This document shows, in pieces, positions 25,773 through 34,231 of a stretch of 64,000 nt of DNA (position 1 is its first letter; the number at the start of each line of letters is the position of its first letter). The DNA lies in assembly GCA_028873695.1 (NCBI GenBank), contig JAPPNU010000008.1, positions 62,001 to 126,000 on the forward strand, written 5' to 3'. This DNA comes from Gemmatimonadota bacterium (lineage in GTDB: Bacteria; Latescibacterota; UBA2968; GCA-2709665). The notes below the pieces were generated by a model that worked only from the letters and a program-made list of their open reading frames with translations, searched no databases and was not told the origin of the DNA. Made by a program: the position numbers and the translations under genes.

Positions 25773-26348
25773 ATGTCAGGTCTGATTCGATTCGTTATTG
25801 CGGTGACCGTTCCGGCCATCCTTGTTTCGCAGACTGAGGCGACAACCGTTGAACGGTTCGTGTTCGATTCACTCTGCGAGAGGGCGGAGACGATCGCGCA
25901 CGTCCGGTGTGTGTCTCGAAGCAGCTATGTGGATGACGGACGAGGGGAAATCGTAACGCGGCACCGGTTCAGGGTAATCGCACCGGTGAAGGGCGACCCG
26001 GGCGACGAGATCGTCCTCACGCTGCCCGGGGGAAGCGCCGGCGGCCGGAGGTTGTATATCCCCGGTATTCCCGAATTCGGCGTCGATGAAGAGGTTGTCC
26101 TGTTCCTTACGGGCCCGGACCTTCACGGATCTCCGTGGCCGCTGGGACTGGGACAGGGCTGTTACCGCGTGCTCGGAGCGCAGGATGGCCACGCGCGCGT
26201 CAGGTTGCAGCAGGGTACCACGCCGCTGCCGGCCGGTGCGCTCTTCAAGCCGGCGCTGAACCGACCCTCCAGGCCATTCAACGTGCCGCTCCAGTTGTTT
26301 CTTCATCAAATTCGTCTGACGATTCCCGAAGCATCCGACGAACGCTAG
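25773..26348 (+). CDS. Hypothetical secreted protein
   Basis: A 191-residue protein with a signal peptide (LIRFVIAVTVPAILVSQTEA) and a predicted all-beta body. Recognisable stretches are GDEIVLTLPGG, IPEFGVDEEVVLFL and GLGQGCYRV, a pattern I associate with uncharacterised exported proteins of environmental bacteria. No catalytic motif is evident. Followed directly by an 8-bp tandem repeat and a 700-bp repeat-rich gap. Confidence 0.75.
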   Translation: MSGLIRFVIAVTVPAILVSQTEATTVERFVFDSLCERAETIAHVRCVSRSSYVDDGRGEIVTRHRFRVIAPVKGDPGDEIVLTLPGGSAGGRRLYIPGIPEFGVDEEVVLFLTGPDLHGSPWPLGLGQGCYRVLGAQDGHARVRLQQGTTPLPAGALFKPALNRPSRPFNVPLQLFLHQIRLTIPEASDER

Positions 26349-26388
26349 CGAGACTACGAGACTGCGAGACTACGAGACTGCGAGACTG
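26349..26388. repeat. 8-bp tandem repeat, five units
   Basis: Five units of CGAGACT(A/G) follow each other in the order A, G, A, G, G, then a degenerate CGAAAAAC. The array starts at the last base of the preceding stop region. Confidence 0.9.
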
Positions 26389-26516
26389 CGAAAAACAAAA
26401 TTGCGAAAAATCCGTGGCTGAGATCCATTGCCACAAGAGGCCGAAAACCACAATGTTGCACGTCAGCCTGGCAAAGCAACGATTTTCATCATAGTGGGCG
26501 CCCCATGCGGGGGCAT

Positions 26517-26623
26517 GACAACTGTCCTGGAATTACCGGTGAGATCCCGAGCGCGAGCGAAATAGTGGCGGTCGGCGCTTTTGCAGCCGCGCGAAGACCG
26601 CTGTGAGTTTTAAGACAACTTCC
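26517..26623. repeat. Family A repeat, internally deleted, inverted
   Basis: Both ends match family A (GGAATTACCGGTGAGATCCC on one side, GAAGACCGCTGTGAGTTTTA on the other), but the middle with the ATAGACAAATATGGGCGG core is missing. Confidence 0.7.
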
Positions 26624-26650
26624 AGGGCGACTGCGGGTTTCCTGACGCAC

Positions 26651-26725
26651 TGACAGCCCGCGAAAAAACCCATGCGGGACGGGACGCCATGCCGCGCTTG
26701 CGGAGCGAATCTGTTAACGGACAGA
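26651..26725. repeat. Family B repeat, degenerate short copy
   Basis: Begins TGACAGCCCGCGAAAAAACC and ends CTGTTAACGGACAGAAC; the interior is shortened to about a third of the full copy. Confidence 0.5.
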
Positions 26726-26897
26726 ACACCGGAACCGTTTTTTATTTCTCTTGACTTTGGTCACGCATTTTAGCATCATATCGGCGCGGTTGATGGGCAC
26801 GCTGTCGCACGTGTAAGGTTATGAATTTAAGTGACTTTGGCACATTCGGCATGCTTCGGGGGCGGCGTCAGGCCCTTTTTTTATTGGCCTTGAACGG

Positions 26898-27040
26898 TAA
26901 GACGTTGTTTTAAAATTCCCGGTGAGTCCCGCGCGCGCGCGAAAATGTGTCGGTCAAGGCGGGCAGATTCGCCCATATCCGGCTGTACGGGTGAATTTGA
27001 CCAGCGCCGACCGGATGGGCGTTTTCAACGGGCTTCTAAG
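26898..27040. repeat. Chimeric A/B repeat upstream of membrane-protein gene
   Basis: The left part (from TAAGACGTTGTTTTAAAATT) follows family A through CCCATATCCGGCTGTACGGG and GACCAGCGCCGACCGG. From 27014 it switches to the family B end (GATGGGCGTTTTCAACGGGC). The final AAG is the first part of the ribosome site AAGGAGGG of the next gene. Apart from these repeats and a poor promoter-like TTGACT at 26752 I see nothing else in 26349-27051. Confidence 0.65.
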
Positions 27041-27051
27041 GAGGGCGGGTC

Positions 27052-28245
27052 ATGTCCAAGCTGCATTTTGATATACGGGATATCTTTCAGGTGGTTCGGC
27101 TCGGATGGTCCGGTAAAAAGATATGGGTCGGATTGTGCGGCACGCTGACCGCCTGGGCCGGATATTCCATCCTGGCCGTCGCGGACCACCTTCTGGCCGG
27201 CGCCGCGATGGGAGAGATCTGGCACAGGTACGGGCTCTTGCCCGGGCCGGCGCCATTTCCGGTCACGCCTGCGGGTATGGCGATCGACGTGCTTGCAATG
27301 CTCTACGTCTGGGTGGTGGTACTTTTAACGACGTGCATGATCTGCAAGATGACGTACCAGGAGTTGAAAGGAGACGACTTTTTTTCTTCGGGCGACGCCC
27401 TGGGATTCATCAGACGGAACTGGGGCGGCGTTGTCTGGGGCCCGGTGGCCACGCTGGCGCTGCTGGTCTTTTTTGTTGTCGCGGGCGTCGTGATCGGATG
27501 GCTGGCGGGTTTGATTCCTTGGGCTGGCGAACTGGCATTCGGGGTACTGTTCATTCCAATCTTCTTTGCCGCGCTGGTTGCCATCTTCATATCGATCGCG
27601 TTTATCGTGTCCCTGACGATGTCGCCGGCGGTCGTGGGTACGGTCGGCGAAGACGCGCTCGAGGTGGCCATCCAGTCCTTTTCACTGGCCTGGAGCCAAC
27701 CCTGGCGGCTGGTGTTGTATATGATATGGATGAAGATCTCGGTGTCCGTCGGTTCGGTCCTTCTGGGAATCTTCATGGCCGCCTCGCTCGGTCTGGTGAG
27801 TTGGGCCTGCGGGCTGTTCATGAGAGAGAAGCTGGCCAACATGGTCTACGTGGCGGGACAGTATGTCCCATTCGACTTTACGCGTTCAGAATGGTTGTGG
27901 CTCGACATTACGGCGTTTCTGCCGCCCGCCGGCATTCCTTCCGGTTCCGAACTGCTGGCTGGGGGAATTCTCGCCGTAATGCTGATTCTGCTCACGGTTA
28001 TCTTCAGTTCATACGTGCTGTCCGCCTATGCTTCCGGTCTCAGCCTGATCTACGTGATTCTCCGGAAGCGCAAGGATGACGAGAATCTGCTCGAATGGGA
28101 GGACGACGAGGCGGAGGACGACGAGGCGCGACCTGAGGAAGCGGAAGCGACGGAAGGCGGCGTCGACGGGACGGATACCGACACGACCGCGGAATCGGAG
28201 AACGGAGACGGTGAGTCGCCGGACACGGAAACGGAACAGAAGTAA
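27052..28245 (+). CDS. Hypothetical polytopic membrane protein with acidic tail
   Basis: A 397-residue protein with about seven membrane spans (for example VATLALLVFFVVAGVVIGWL and LAVMLILLTVIFSSYVLSAY) and a strongly acidic, disordered C-terminus of about 50 residues rich in Glu, Asp and Thr. It opens MSKLHFDIRDIFQVVRLGWS. No family is recognised. It is the first gene of a tight run ending with the alkaline-phosphatase-fold enzyme; its end overlaps the next gene. A role in envelope biogenesis is only an inference from neighbours. ATG follows AAGGAGGG. Confidence 0.85.
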   Translation: MSKLHFDIRDIFQVVRLGWSGKKIWVGLCGTLTAWAGYSILAVADHLLAGAAMGEIWHRYGLLPGPAPFPVTPAGMAIDVLAMLYVWVVVLLTTCMICKMTYQELKGDDFFSSGDALGFIRRNWGGVVWGPVATLALLVFFVVAGVVIGWLAGLIPWAGELAFGVLFIPIFFAALVAIFISIAFIVSLTMSPAVVGTVGEDALEVAIQSFSLAWSQPWRLVLYMIWMKISVSVGSVLLGIFMAASLGLVSWACGLFMREKLANMVYVAGQYVPFDFTRSEWLWLDITAFLPPAGIPSGSELLAGGILAVMLILLTVIFSSYVLSAYASGLSLIYVILRKRKDDENLLEWEDDEAEDDEARPEEAEATEGGVDGTDTDTTAESENGDGESPDTETEQK

Positions 28246-29260
28246 CATCCGGCATTCGGGAAACGTACTCGCGGACGTTGCGGCCGATGCGCGGCTCGAC
28301 GAAGGTCCTGAAGGGGTCCGTCGCGTCTTGCGGGCGATCTATCGCGCGGGCGCGACGCCGGTGCGCGACCTGTCGAGGGAGACGGGCCTGCCGGTTCCGG
28401 TTGTGGCGGCGGTCCGGGGCGAGTTGGAAACAAGGGGCTGGCTGGAGCGGCGGGGGGGCGTGATCCTGTCTTCGTCAGGCCGGGACGCGGTCGAAGAACA
28501 ACTGGGTCTCAGTTGCCGCCGCCGGTTTCAAAGACCGGTTTTTCCCGTGCTGGACGACGAGATGCGTCCGTTGCACGCCCGGATGGAGGCATTGGGGCAG
28601 CGGCGGCCGGCTGTCGACGTGCGGTTGGATCAGTCCCATGCCACGGCGGAAACCGCGTTGCGGCGAGCTATATTTCTGTACGAACATGACGGGCTGGAGG
28701 GGCGGGATGTCCTGATACTGGGAGACGACGACCTCACCTCTCTGGCCATCGGCCTTCTGGCCGACTTTCTCGGGATTTCAGTGCGCAGGGTGGTGGTGCT
28801 GGAGTGCGACCCGCGCCTGGTGGCCTTTCTGAGCGCCGCGTCGCGGGAAACAGGACAGGCGGTCGAGGCCGTCGAACACGACTTGAGGGCGGACCTGCCC
28901 GGCAACCTCCTCGGCGGTTTCGACCTGTTCTTCACCGATCCGCCGTACACGCTTCCCGGCCTGTCACTATTCGTTTCACGCGGCGCCGCCGGGCTTCGGC
29001 CGGAGGTGGGCAAACAGGGCGTAATCTGTTTCGGAAGCCGCAGGCCCGATGAGACGGCTACCGCCGTGGGAACGATCACGGACACCGGGCTGGCGCCGGT
29101 CGAGATTGTCCCGGATTTCAATCGGTACGCCGGCGCCCAGATGCTGGCCGGGGTCAGTCACCTCATTCGAACGGTTGCGACAGCCCGGTTGTCACCCCGG
29201 GTCAACGGCTTCTACGAGGGTTCGCTCTATACGGCCGACAGGTCACGGAAGAAGGGATGA
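28211..29260 (+). CDS. BpsA-like aminopropyltransferase (branched polyamine synthase family)
   Basis: About 349 residues. An N-terminal winged helix (ATPVRDLSRETGLPVPVVAA) is followed by a Rossmann methyltransferase-like fold. DVLILGDDDLTSLAI is the diagnostic GDDDL motif of N4-bis(aminopropyl)spermidine synthases (DUF43/BpsA), and LFFTDPPYTLPG the second fingerprint. The family transfers aminopropyl groups from decarboxylated SAM to polyamines and is best known from thermophiles. No ATG is near; the GTG at 28211, overlapping the previous gene, gives a sensible N-terminus, but the start is uncertain. Its stop overlaps the next ATG (ATGA). Confidence 0.82.
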   Translation: MSRRTRKRNRSNIRHSGNVLADVAADARLDEGPEGVRRVLRAIYRAGATPVRDLSRETGLPVPVVAAVRGELETRGWLERRGGVILSSSGRDAVEEQLGLSCRRRFQRPVFPVLDDEMRPLHARMEALGQRRPAVDVRLDQSHATAETALRRAIFLYEHDGLEGRDVLILGDDDLTSLAIGLLADFLGISVRRVVVLECDPRLVAFLSAASRETGQAVEAVEHDLRADLPGNLLGGFDLFFTDPPYTLPGLSLFVSRGAAGLRPEVGKQGVICFGSRRPDETATAVGTITDTGLAPVEIVPDFNRYAGAQMLAGVSHLIRTVATARLSPRVNGFYEGSLYTADRSRKKG

Positions 29261-30168
29261 ATCTGCCGTTCGAAGCAGAGCCCATTCTCCCCCGTCATAC
29301 GCGCCGGCTGCAGGAAATATTCGCGTCAACCGGGAAGAGCGCGTGGTGTTACTATGCCCCGTTTCTCTGTTGTTTCAGCCTGGCTCCGGCGAGGGAAGTG
29401 TTCGTTGCCGAACACGATGGCGCGCTCTGGCTTCCCGTGCGCCGCGTTGACAGAGGCGGCCGCGTCCGGTTCGATCTGGTCGTACCTCCGATACCACTGT
29501 CTGCAGAACCGCTCGTCGCCGTTCTGAACCGGATGCGTGCAATCAATGCGGGCCGGTACCCGCGCATTTTGTGGGTGGACGAGGCCGACAGCCGGCGTCT
29601 GCCGCCGGACCGGGTGGAAATTCGGATCAAGTCGAAAGAGTACCTGTACGATCCGTCGAAGGTCGCTGCGGCAGAGGGCCGGCCGTATCGGGACCTTCGA
29701 AAGAAACTGAGTCGATTCCGAAGAGGCGCGGATCCGCTCTTCCGGGAACTGACGCCCGCCGATATCACAGCCTGCCAGGCGCTGTTGCGGCACTGGCGGA
29801 AACGGCAGGGGCGCAAGCGGGACTTTCTACTCGACTGGGGATATACCCGGTCGGCGCTGTCGATGTACGGGCAATGGACTTCCGACGAACTCCAGGGCTG
29901 GTGCGTGGAGCTGGAGGGCCGGGTTGCGGCCTTCGCGATTGCCGGCCGAATGCACGCCCGGCTGGCCAATTTCTTTATCGCCAAGACGGACCCCGATGTC
30001 CGGGGGCTGTCGGAATACCTGCGAATGGAGGTCTACCGGGCGCTGGTGGATTACGATCTCGTCAACGACGCCGGTGACCTGGGGCTGCAGGGTTTGCGAC
30101 AACATAAGCGGAAATTCCGGCCTGTCGAGTTGATTCCGGTCTACAGCGCGTCGTTTTCGGATCGATGA
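29257..30168 (+). CDS. DUF2156 / phosphatidylglycerol lysyltransferase C-terminal-like protein
   Basis: A 303-residue protein with the tandem GNAT-like fold of the LPG-synthase C-terminal domain. KSKEYLYDPSKVA, YRDLRKKLSRFRR and the closing VNDAGDLGLQGLRQHKRKF are its fingerprints. It lacks the MprF membrane part, so it resembles stand-alone members that transfer an aminoacyl group or have unknown acceptors. It overlaps the BpsA-like gene by ATGA, so the two are translationally coupled. Confidence 0.82.
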   Translation: MNLPFEAEPILPRHTRRLQEIFASTGKSAWCYYAPFLCCFSLAPAREVFVAEHDGALWLPVRRVDRGGRVRFDLVVPPIPLSAEPLVAVLNRMRAINAGRYPRILWVDEADSRRLPPDRVEIRIKSKEYLYDPSKVAAAEGRPYRDLRKKLSRFRRGADPLFRELTPADITACQALLRHWRKRQGRKRDFLLDWGYTRSALSMYGQWTSDELQGWCVELEGRVAAFAIAGRMHARLANFFIAKTDPDVRGLSEYLRMEVYRALVDYDLVNDAGDLGLQGLRQHKRKFRPVELIPVYSASFSDR

Positions 30169-30277
30169 ACAACGCGTTTTTCCGGCTTTCCGTGCGGCCG
30201 GAAGGTCCGGCCGGATCGAGTGGGGTCAGGGGTGGCGGGTCCGTGCGGAAGAACACGTAACGCGGAGGCGGTTCAGG

Positions 30278-30904
30278 GTGGCAGCGAAAGCGACGAATAT
30301 CGTGTGGCATGAAGGACACGTGAGTCGAGCGGAGCGGGAACGCCTCCTGGCTCAGGCCGGGTGCCTGGTGTGGCTGACCGGTCTGCCGTCCTCCGGGAAG
30401 AGTACCATTGCGTTTACCGCGGAGCACGCGCTGGTCGCGCGGGGCCGGATGGCCTATGTTCTGGACGGAGACAATATCCGGCATGGTCTGAACAGGAATC
30501 TGGGATTCTCGGCCGCTGACCGGGCGGAAAATATCCGCCGTATCGGCGAGGTGGGGAAGCTGTTCGTGGACGCGGGGATCCTTGCCGTAAGCAGCTTCGT
30601 CAGTCCGTACAGGATCGACCGGGACGGCGTTCGCGGGATGCTGGGCCCTGGCGAATTTCTGGAGGTTTTCATTGACACCCCCCTGGAGGTCTGCGAAGAA
30701 CGTGACCCCAAGGGGCTCTACAGGAAGGCGCGTGCCGGAGAGATACCCGGCTTTACGGGTATCTCGGATCCTTACGAGCCGCCGGAGAATCCGGAACTGG
30801 TCATCAAGGCGGCCGAATGTACGCCCGGGGACGCGGCGCAACGAATCCTCGAGTTGCTCGAGTCTCGCGGAAAGATCCCGACACGGGTAGGAAGCGAACC
30901 ATGA
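30278..30904 (+). CDS. cysC: Adenylylsulfate kinase CysC
   Basis: A 208-residue APS kinase making PAPS from APS and ATP in the cytoplasm. P-loop GLPSSGKST, YVLDGDNIRHGLN, RIGEVGKLFVDAG and the lid FGxGRK-equivalent region before GFTGISDPYEPP are all in place. GTG at 30278 is preceded by GGAGG at ideal spacing. No cysD or cysN sulfurylase is near, so PAPS for sulfation or assimilation must draw on another locus. The stop overlaps the murD start (ATGA). Confidence 0.95.
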   Translation: MAAKATNIVWHEGHVSRAERERLLAQAGCLVWLTGLPSSGKSTIAFTAEHALVARGRMAYVLDGDNIRHGLNRNLGFSAADRAENIRRIGEVGKLFVDAGILAVSSFVSPYRIDRDGVRGMLGPGEFLEVFIDTPLEVCEERDPKGLYRKARAGEIPGFTGISDPYEPPENPELVIKAAECTPGDAAQRILELLESRGKIPTRVGSEP

Positions 30905-32277
30905 TGCCGCTGGACGGGCGGCGGGTGCTCGTAATGGGCCTGGGCCTGTTCGGCGGGGGCGTGGGTGCAGTTCGGTTTCTGTGCAGAGAAGGCGCGCGGG
31001 TGACCGTTACCGACCTGCGGACCGCGGATGCGCTTCGGGAGTCGCTGCGAACACTCGAGTCGCTGCCGGTCGTCTACAGGCTGGGCGGACACGAGGCGGA
31101 GGATTTCCGGGCGGCGGACCTCATCGTGGCGAACCCCGGGGTCCCGCGGTCTTCCCCGTTCCTGAACGTTGCCGGGAAGCGGGGAATCCCCGTGACAACC
31201 GAGATTTGCCTGTTTGCGGAACGTTGCAGGGCGCCGGTCGTGGGGATAACGGGCAGCAGCGGAAAGACGACGACCACGTCGCTGGTCGGGGAGATGATGC
31301 GACGCGGGAACCCGGGGACGATGGTGGGCGGAAATATCGGTGGATCTCTGCTGGATGAACTGGATGAAATAACGGCAGACACTCGCGTCGTCCTCGAACT
31401 CTCAAGCTTTCAGCTGGACCGGCTGGCCGATCTGCAATGGAGCCCGCAGACCGCCGTGATTACGAATTTTGCCCCAAATCACCTGGATATACATGGTTCG
31501 CTGGAGGCCTACAAGACGGCGAAAAAGCAGATCATCGCGCATCAGGACGTTCGAGACGTCACCGTTCTGAATGGAGACGACCCTGAAGTGCGGCGGTGGC
31601 CCGGTGACGGGCGCCGCATCGTATTCAGCACGCAGCCGGCGTCGGGGTCCGACGTCTACGTGGACGACGGCGAAATACGTCACCGGATCGGCCGTTCCGA
31701 ACAAACCGTCTGTCCGGCCGGCGCCGTGGCGCTTCCGGGCGGGCATAATCTGTCGAACGCGCTGGCTGCCTGCGCAGCGGCGCTGTCCAACGGCGTGACC
31801 GAAGCGGATATTGCGGCCGTACTGCGCACGTTCAAGGGCGTGCCCCACCGATTGGAACGGGTTGCCGAAATCCGCGACGTCACGTACTATAACGACTCCA
31901 TCGCGACAAGCCCGGATCGGACGCAGGTGGCGCTATCGGCCCTGCCGCCGGGCGTGGTGTTAATCGCGGGGGGGTACGACAAGGGTCTGGCATTCGATGC
32001 GCTTGGACGTCAGATCGGGCGAGGGGTGTCGCATCTCATCCTGACGGGCCGGACGGCGGACGCGATCGCGGCGTCGGTACCGGCCGGATCTCCAACGCGC
32101 ATACTGAGGGTCAATTCCCTGGACGACGCGGTGACCGCCGCCGCGAGGCGCGCGGGGCAGGGTAATACGGTGCTGTTTTCTCCGGCCTCGGCCAGCTACG
32201 ACTGCTTTCGCAATTACGCCGAGCGCGGAGAGCGGTTCAGGCAACTGGTTCTGAATCTCAGGAGTTGTGATGGCTGA
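30901..32277 (+). CDS. murD: UDP-N-acetylmuramoylalanine-D-glutamate ligase MurD
   Basis: A 458-residue Mur ligase adding D-Glu to UDP-MurNAc-L-Ala. The N-terminal Rossmann domain starts VLVMGLGLFGGG; the ATP loop is GITGSSGKTTTTS. NFAPNHLDIHGSLEAY, HNLSNALAACAAA, HRLERVAEIRDVTYYNDSIA and LIAGGYDKGL are family blocks. The first of two successive ATGs, at 30901, overlaps the cysC stop. Found away from the usual dcw cluster. Confidence 0.95.
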   Translation: MMPLDGRRVLVMGLGLFGGGVGAVRFLCREGARVTVTDLRTADALRESLRTLESLPVVYRLGGHEAEDFRAADLIVANPGVPRSSPFLNVAGKRGIPVTTEICLFAERCRAPVVGITGSSGKTTTTSLVGEMMRRGNPGTMVGGNIGGSLLDELDEITADTRVVLELSSFQLDRLADLQWSPQTAVITNFAPNHLDIHGSLEAYKTAKKQIIAHQDVRDVTVLNGDDPEVRRWPGDGRRIVFSTQPASGSDVYVDDGEIRHRIGRSEQTVCPAGAVALPGGHNLSNALAACAAALSNGVTEADIAAVLRTFKGVPHRLERVAEIRDVTYYNDSIATSPDRTQVALSALPPGVVLIAGGYDKGLAFDALGRQIGRGVSHLILTGRTADAIAASVPAGSPTRILRVNSLDDAVTAAARRAGQGNTVLFSPASASYDCFRNYAERGERFRQLVLNLRSCDG

Positions 32278-33109
32278 GACAGTCGACTTGCGGGCAATCG
32301 CGCCAACCATATCCATTGTACTCGGCGTGCCCGCACCCCGTGGCGCCGAGGCGGCGCCGATCGATGAAGTCGTGGATACCCTGCGTTCGGCCGACCGGCT
32401 CGCATTGGTGGTGGTGGACGGTTTCGGCTCGTCGCTGTGGGCGTATGTTCGCGGCAACGTGCCGCTTCTCAACCGGGTCGCGGCGCTTCGGCATCGAGAG
32501 ATCCGGTCCGTGCTGCCCTCAATGACCTACATCTGCATTTCAACCATGCTGACCGGCGTGTCCCCTTCCTCCCACGGCGTCACGGATCTGAATACGATGA
32601 TCCGGGCGACGCGGTCACCCCGGATGGATTCCGTTTTCAATCGGGTGCGGGACGCCGGCGGGCAGACGATGATGGCCGTCCACGAGCGGGACGTGGCGGG
32701 GCTGGACATTGAACGGTTTGCCGACCGCACGGTACTGGCAAAGGAACGAAACGATCTGGAGATCTACGCCCGGGTTCCCGGTCTGATATTCGAACATTCG
32801 CCGGCGTTCGCGTTCGTTCATCTGCTGGACGTGGACGAAGCGGGTCACCGGTACGGTCCTTACTCCCCTGAGGTCCGGCAGGCTGCCTCCGGGATGGACA
32901 GGAACCTGAAGGGGCTGCTGGCCGTTCTCGCGACGTCAGGATACGGGGTGGTCATCGTGGCGGACCACGGCATGCATGAGTCTCCGGAGCGCGCCACGGA
33001 CGAGGGCGGAAACCGCGGGACCCACGACGGCTCGGTTCCGGAAGACCTGGTCGTACCGCTGCTGTGGGCGACGGCTGAAGAACTGCGCGACGTCACGAAG
33101 GGAATCTAG
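32270..33109 (+). CDS. Alkaline-phosphatase-superfamily phosphodiesterase/pyrophosphatase-like protein
   Basis: A 279-residue protein of the type I phosphodiesterase/nucleotide pyrophosphatase fold. VVVDGFGSS gives the first metal Asp, LPSMTYICISTMLTGVSPSS the nucleophile region, HLLDVDEAGHRYGP and IVADHGMHE further metal ligands, and a late His follows NRGTHDG. It may hydrolyse a nucleotide-linked or lipid-linked intermediate in the envelope pathway of this operon. ATG at 32270 follows AGGAG and overlaps murD by 8 nt. Confidence 0.88.
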   Translation: MAETVDLRAIAPTISIVLGVPAPRGAEAAPIDEVVDTLRSADRLALVVVDGFGSSLWAYVRGNVPLLNRVAALRHREIRSVLPSMTYICISTMLTGVSPSSHGVTDLNTMIRATRSPRMDSVFNRVRDAGGQTMMAVHERDVAGLDIERFADRTVLAKERNDLEIYARVPGLIFEHSPAFAFVHLLDVDEAGHRYGPYSPEVRQAASGMDRNLKGLLAVLATSGYGVVIVADHGMHESPERATDEGGNRGTHDGSVPEDLVVPLLWATAEELRDVTKGI

Positions 33110-33110
33110 T

Positions 33111-33155
33111 ACGAAAACGAGGCCGGACGCTCCTGTCGTCCGGCCTCGTTTTCGT
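33111..33155. terminator. Perfect bidirectional terminator
   Basis: A 19-bp perfect stem (33111-33129 with 33137-33155), loop CTCCTGT, with A- and T-runs at its base on either side. It closes both the plus-strand operon and the minus-strand sigma factor gene. Confidence 0.95.
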
Positions 33156-33169
33156 TGCGACGTCTGCGT

Positions 33170-34033
33170 TCAGGCACCGTCTGAATAGGGCATAAGTTTC
33201 CGGCCGCGAGTGGGGTGACGGAGCTTTCTGAGCGCTTTTTCCTTGATCTGCCTCACACGTTCACGGGTAAGCCTGAACCGGATACCGATTTCCTCCAGGG
33301 TCATCTCGGCGTCGCCGCCCAGGCCGAAATAGAGACGAATAACCTCGCGTTCCCTTTCTTCGAGCGTATCCAGCGCCGCGAAAATCTCATTTTCCAGTGA
33401 ATTCTGCATGAGGAGATGATCCGGCGCCTCCTGGTTTTCGTCCGTCATGACTTCCAGCAGGCTGTTTTCTTCGTCTTCGCCGAAGGTCATGTCCAGCGAA
33501 AGGATGCGTTGTCCGCTGGCAAGGGTATCGACCACCTGCTCAACCGAGATTCCCAACTCCTCCGCGATCTCCTCTTCCGGAGGACGCCCGGACGTTTCCT
33601 GTTGCCGGTTGTTGACGTACCGTGAGATTCGGCGCAGAAGGTCCACACGATTGAGTGGAAGACGCACGACTCTGGAATGTTCGGCCAGCGTCTGCAGGAT
33701 GGACTGGCGAATCCACCAGACCGCATAGGATATGAACTTGAAGCCCCTGGTTTCGTCGAATCTCTCCGCCGCCGTAATGAGTCCGAGGTTGCCCGCGCTG
33801 ATCAGGTCCGCCAGCGGCACCCCCTGGTTCCGGTATTCCCGGGCAACGGTTATGACGAACCGAAGGTTGGCCTCGACAAGCTTCCTTCGGGCTTCGAGGT
33901 CTCCCTTTTTGATGCGGCGGGCAAGAAAGACTTCCTCCTGGGACGTCAGCGGCTCCGAAGTGGCAACGTCTTCCAGGTAGCGGTGCAATGAATCCTTCAC
34001 CTCATTGCGGTAGACTCCGCTCTTTCTGGCCAC
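33170..34033 (-). CDS. Primary-type sigma-70 factor (RpoD/SigA group)
   Basis: A 287-residue sigma factor lacking region 1.1. Region 1.2 is LHRYLEDVATSEPLTSQEE. Region 2 shows NLRFVITVAREYRNQGVPLA, DLISAGNLGLITAAERFD and FKFISYAVWWIRQSI. Region 3 follows, then region 4.2 TLEEIGIRFRLTRERVRQIK. The size and motifs match the short group 1/2 factors of FCB-type bacteria. GTG at 34033 is chosen because AGAGG lies 8 nt upstream; the GTG at 34042 overlaps that site. The TTGACA/TATATT promoters throughout the window fit its recognition regions. Confidence 0.93.
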   Translation of the reverse strand: MARKSGVYRNEVKDSLHRYLEDVATSEPLTSQEEVFLARRIKKGDLEARRKLVEANLRFVITVAREYRNQGVPLADLISAGNLGLITAAERFDETRGFKFISYAVWWIRQSILQTLAEHSRVVRLPLNRVDLLRRISRYVNNRQQETSGRPPEEEIAEELGISVEQVVDTLASGQRILSLDMTFGEDEENSLLEVMTDENQEAPDHLLMQNSLENEIFAALDTLEEREREVIRLYFGLGGDAEMTLEEIGIRFRLTRERVRQIKEKALRKLRHPTRGRKLMPYSDGA

Positions 34034-34231
34034 GAAGATCACCTCTGGCGGATGTGCGATTGATGGATGGGATTCTGCAGCCGGCGGGAGGTTGTGTGAA
34101 ATATACCAATTTGAATATTCCGTGTTTCCGGTGTGATGTCAAGCGAAATTTCCTGCGCGTACCGCAGAGCCTACCGGGATGTACCGCGGCGACCGCGACC
34201 CGGCTCTCTCGCGTTGTTTGGAGGCGTTCCG

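Noticed and set aside
26349..26388. Possible CRISPR array
   Set aside because: The 8-bp units are directly abutting with no spacers; it is a simple tandem repeat, and no cas gene is present.
26752..26780. TTGACT with CATCAT 17 bases on, as a promoter
   Set aside because: The -10 matches consensus too poorly to call.
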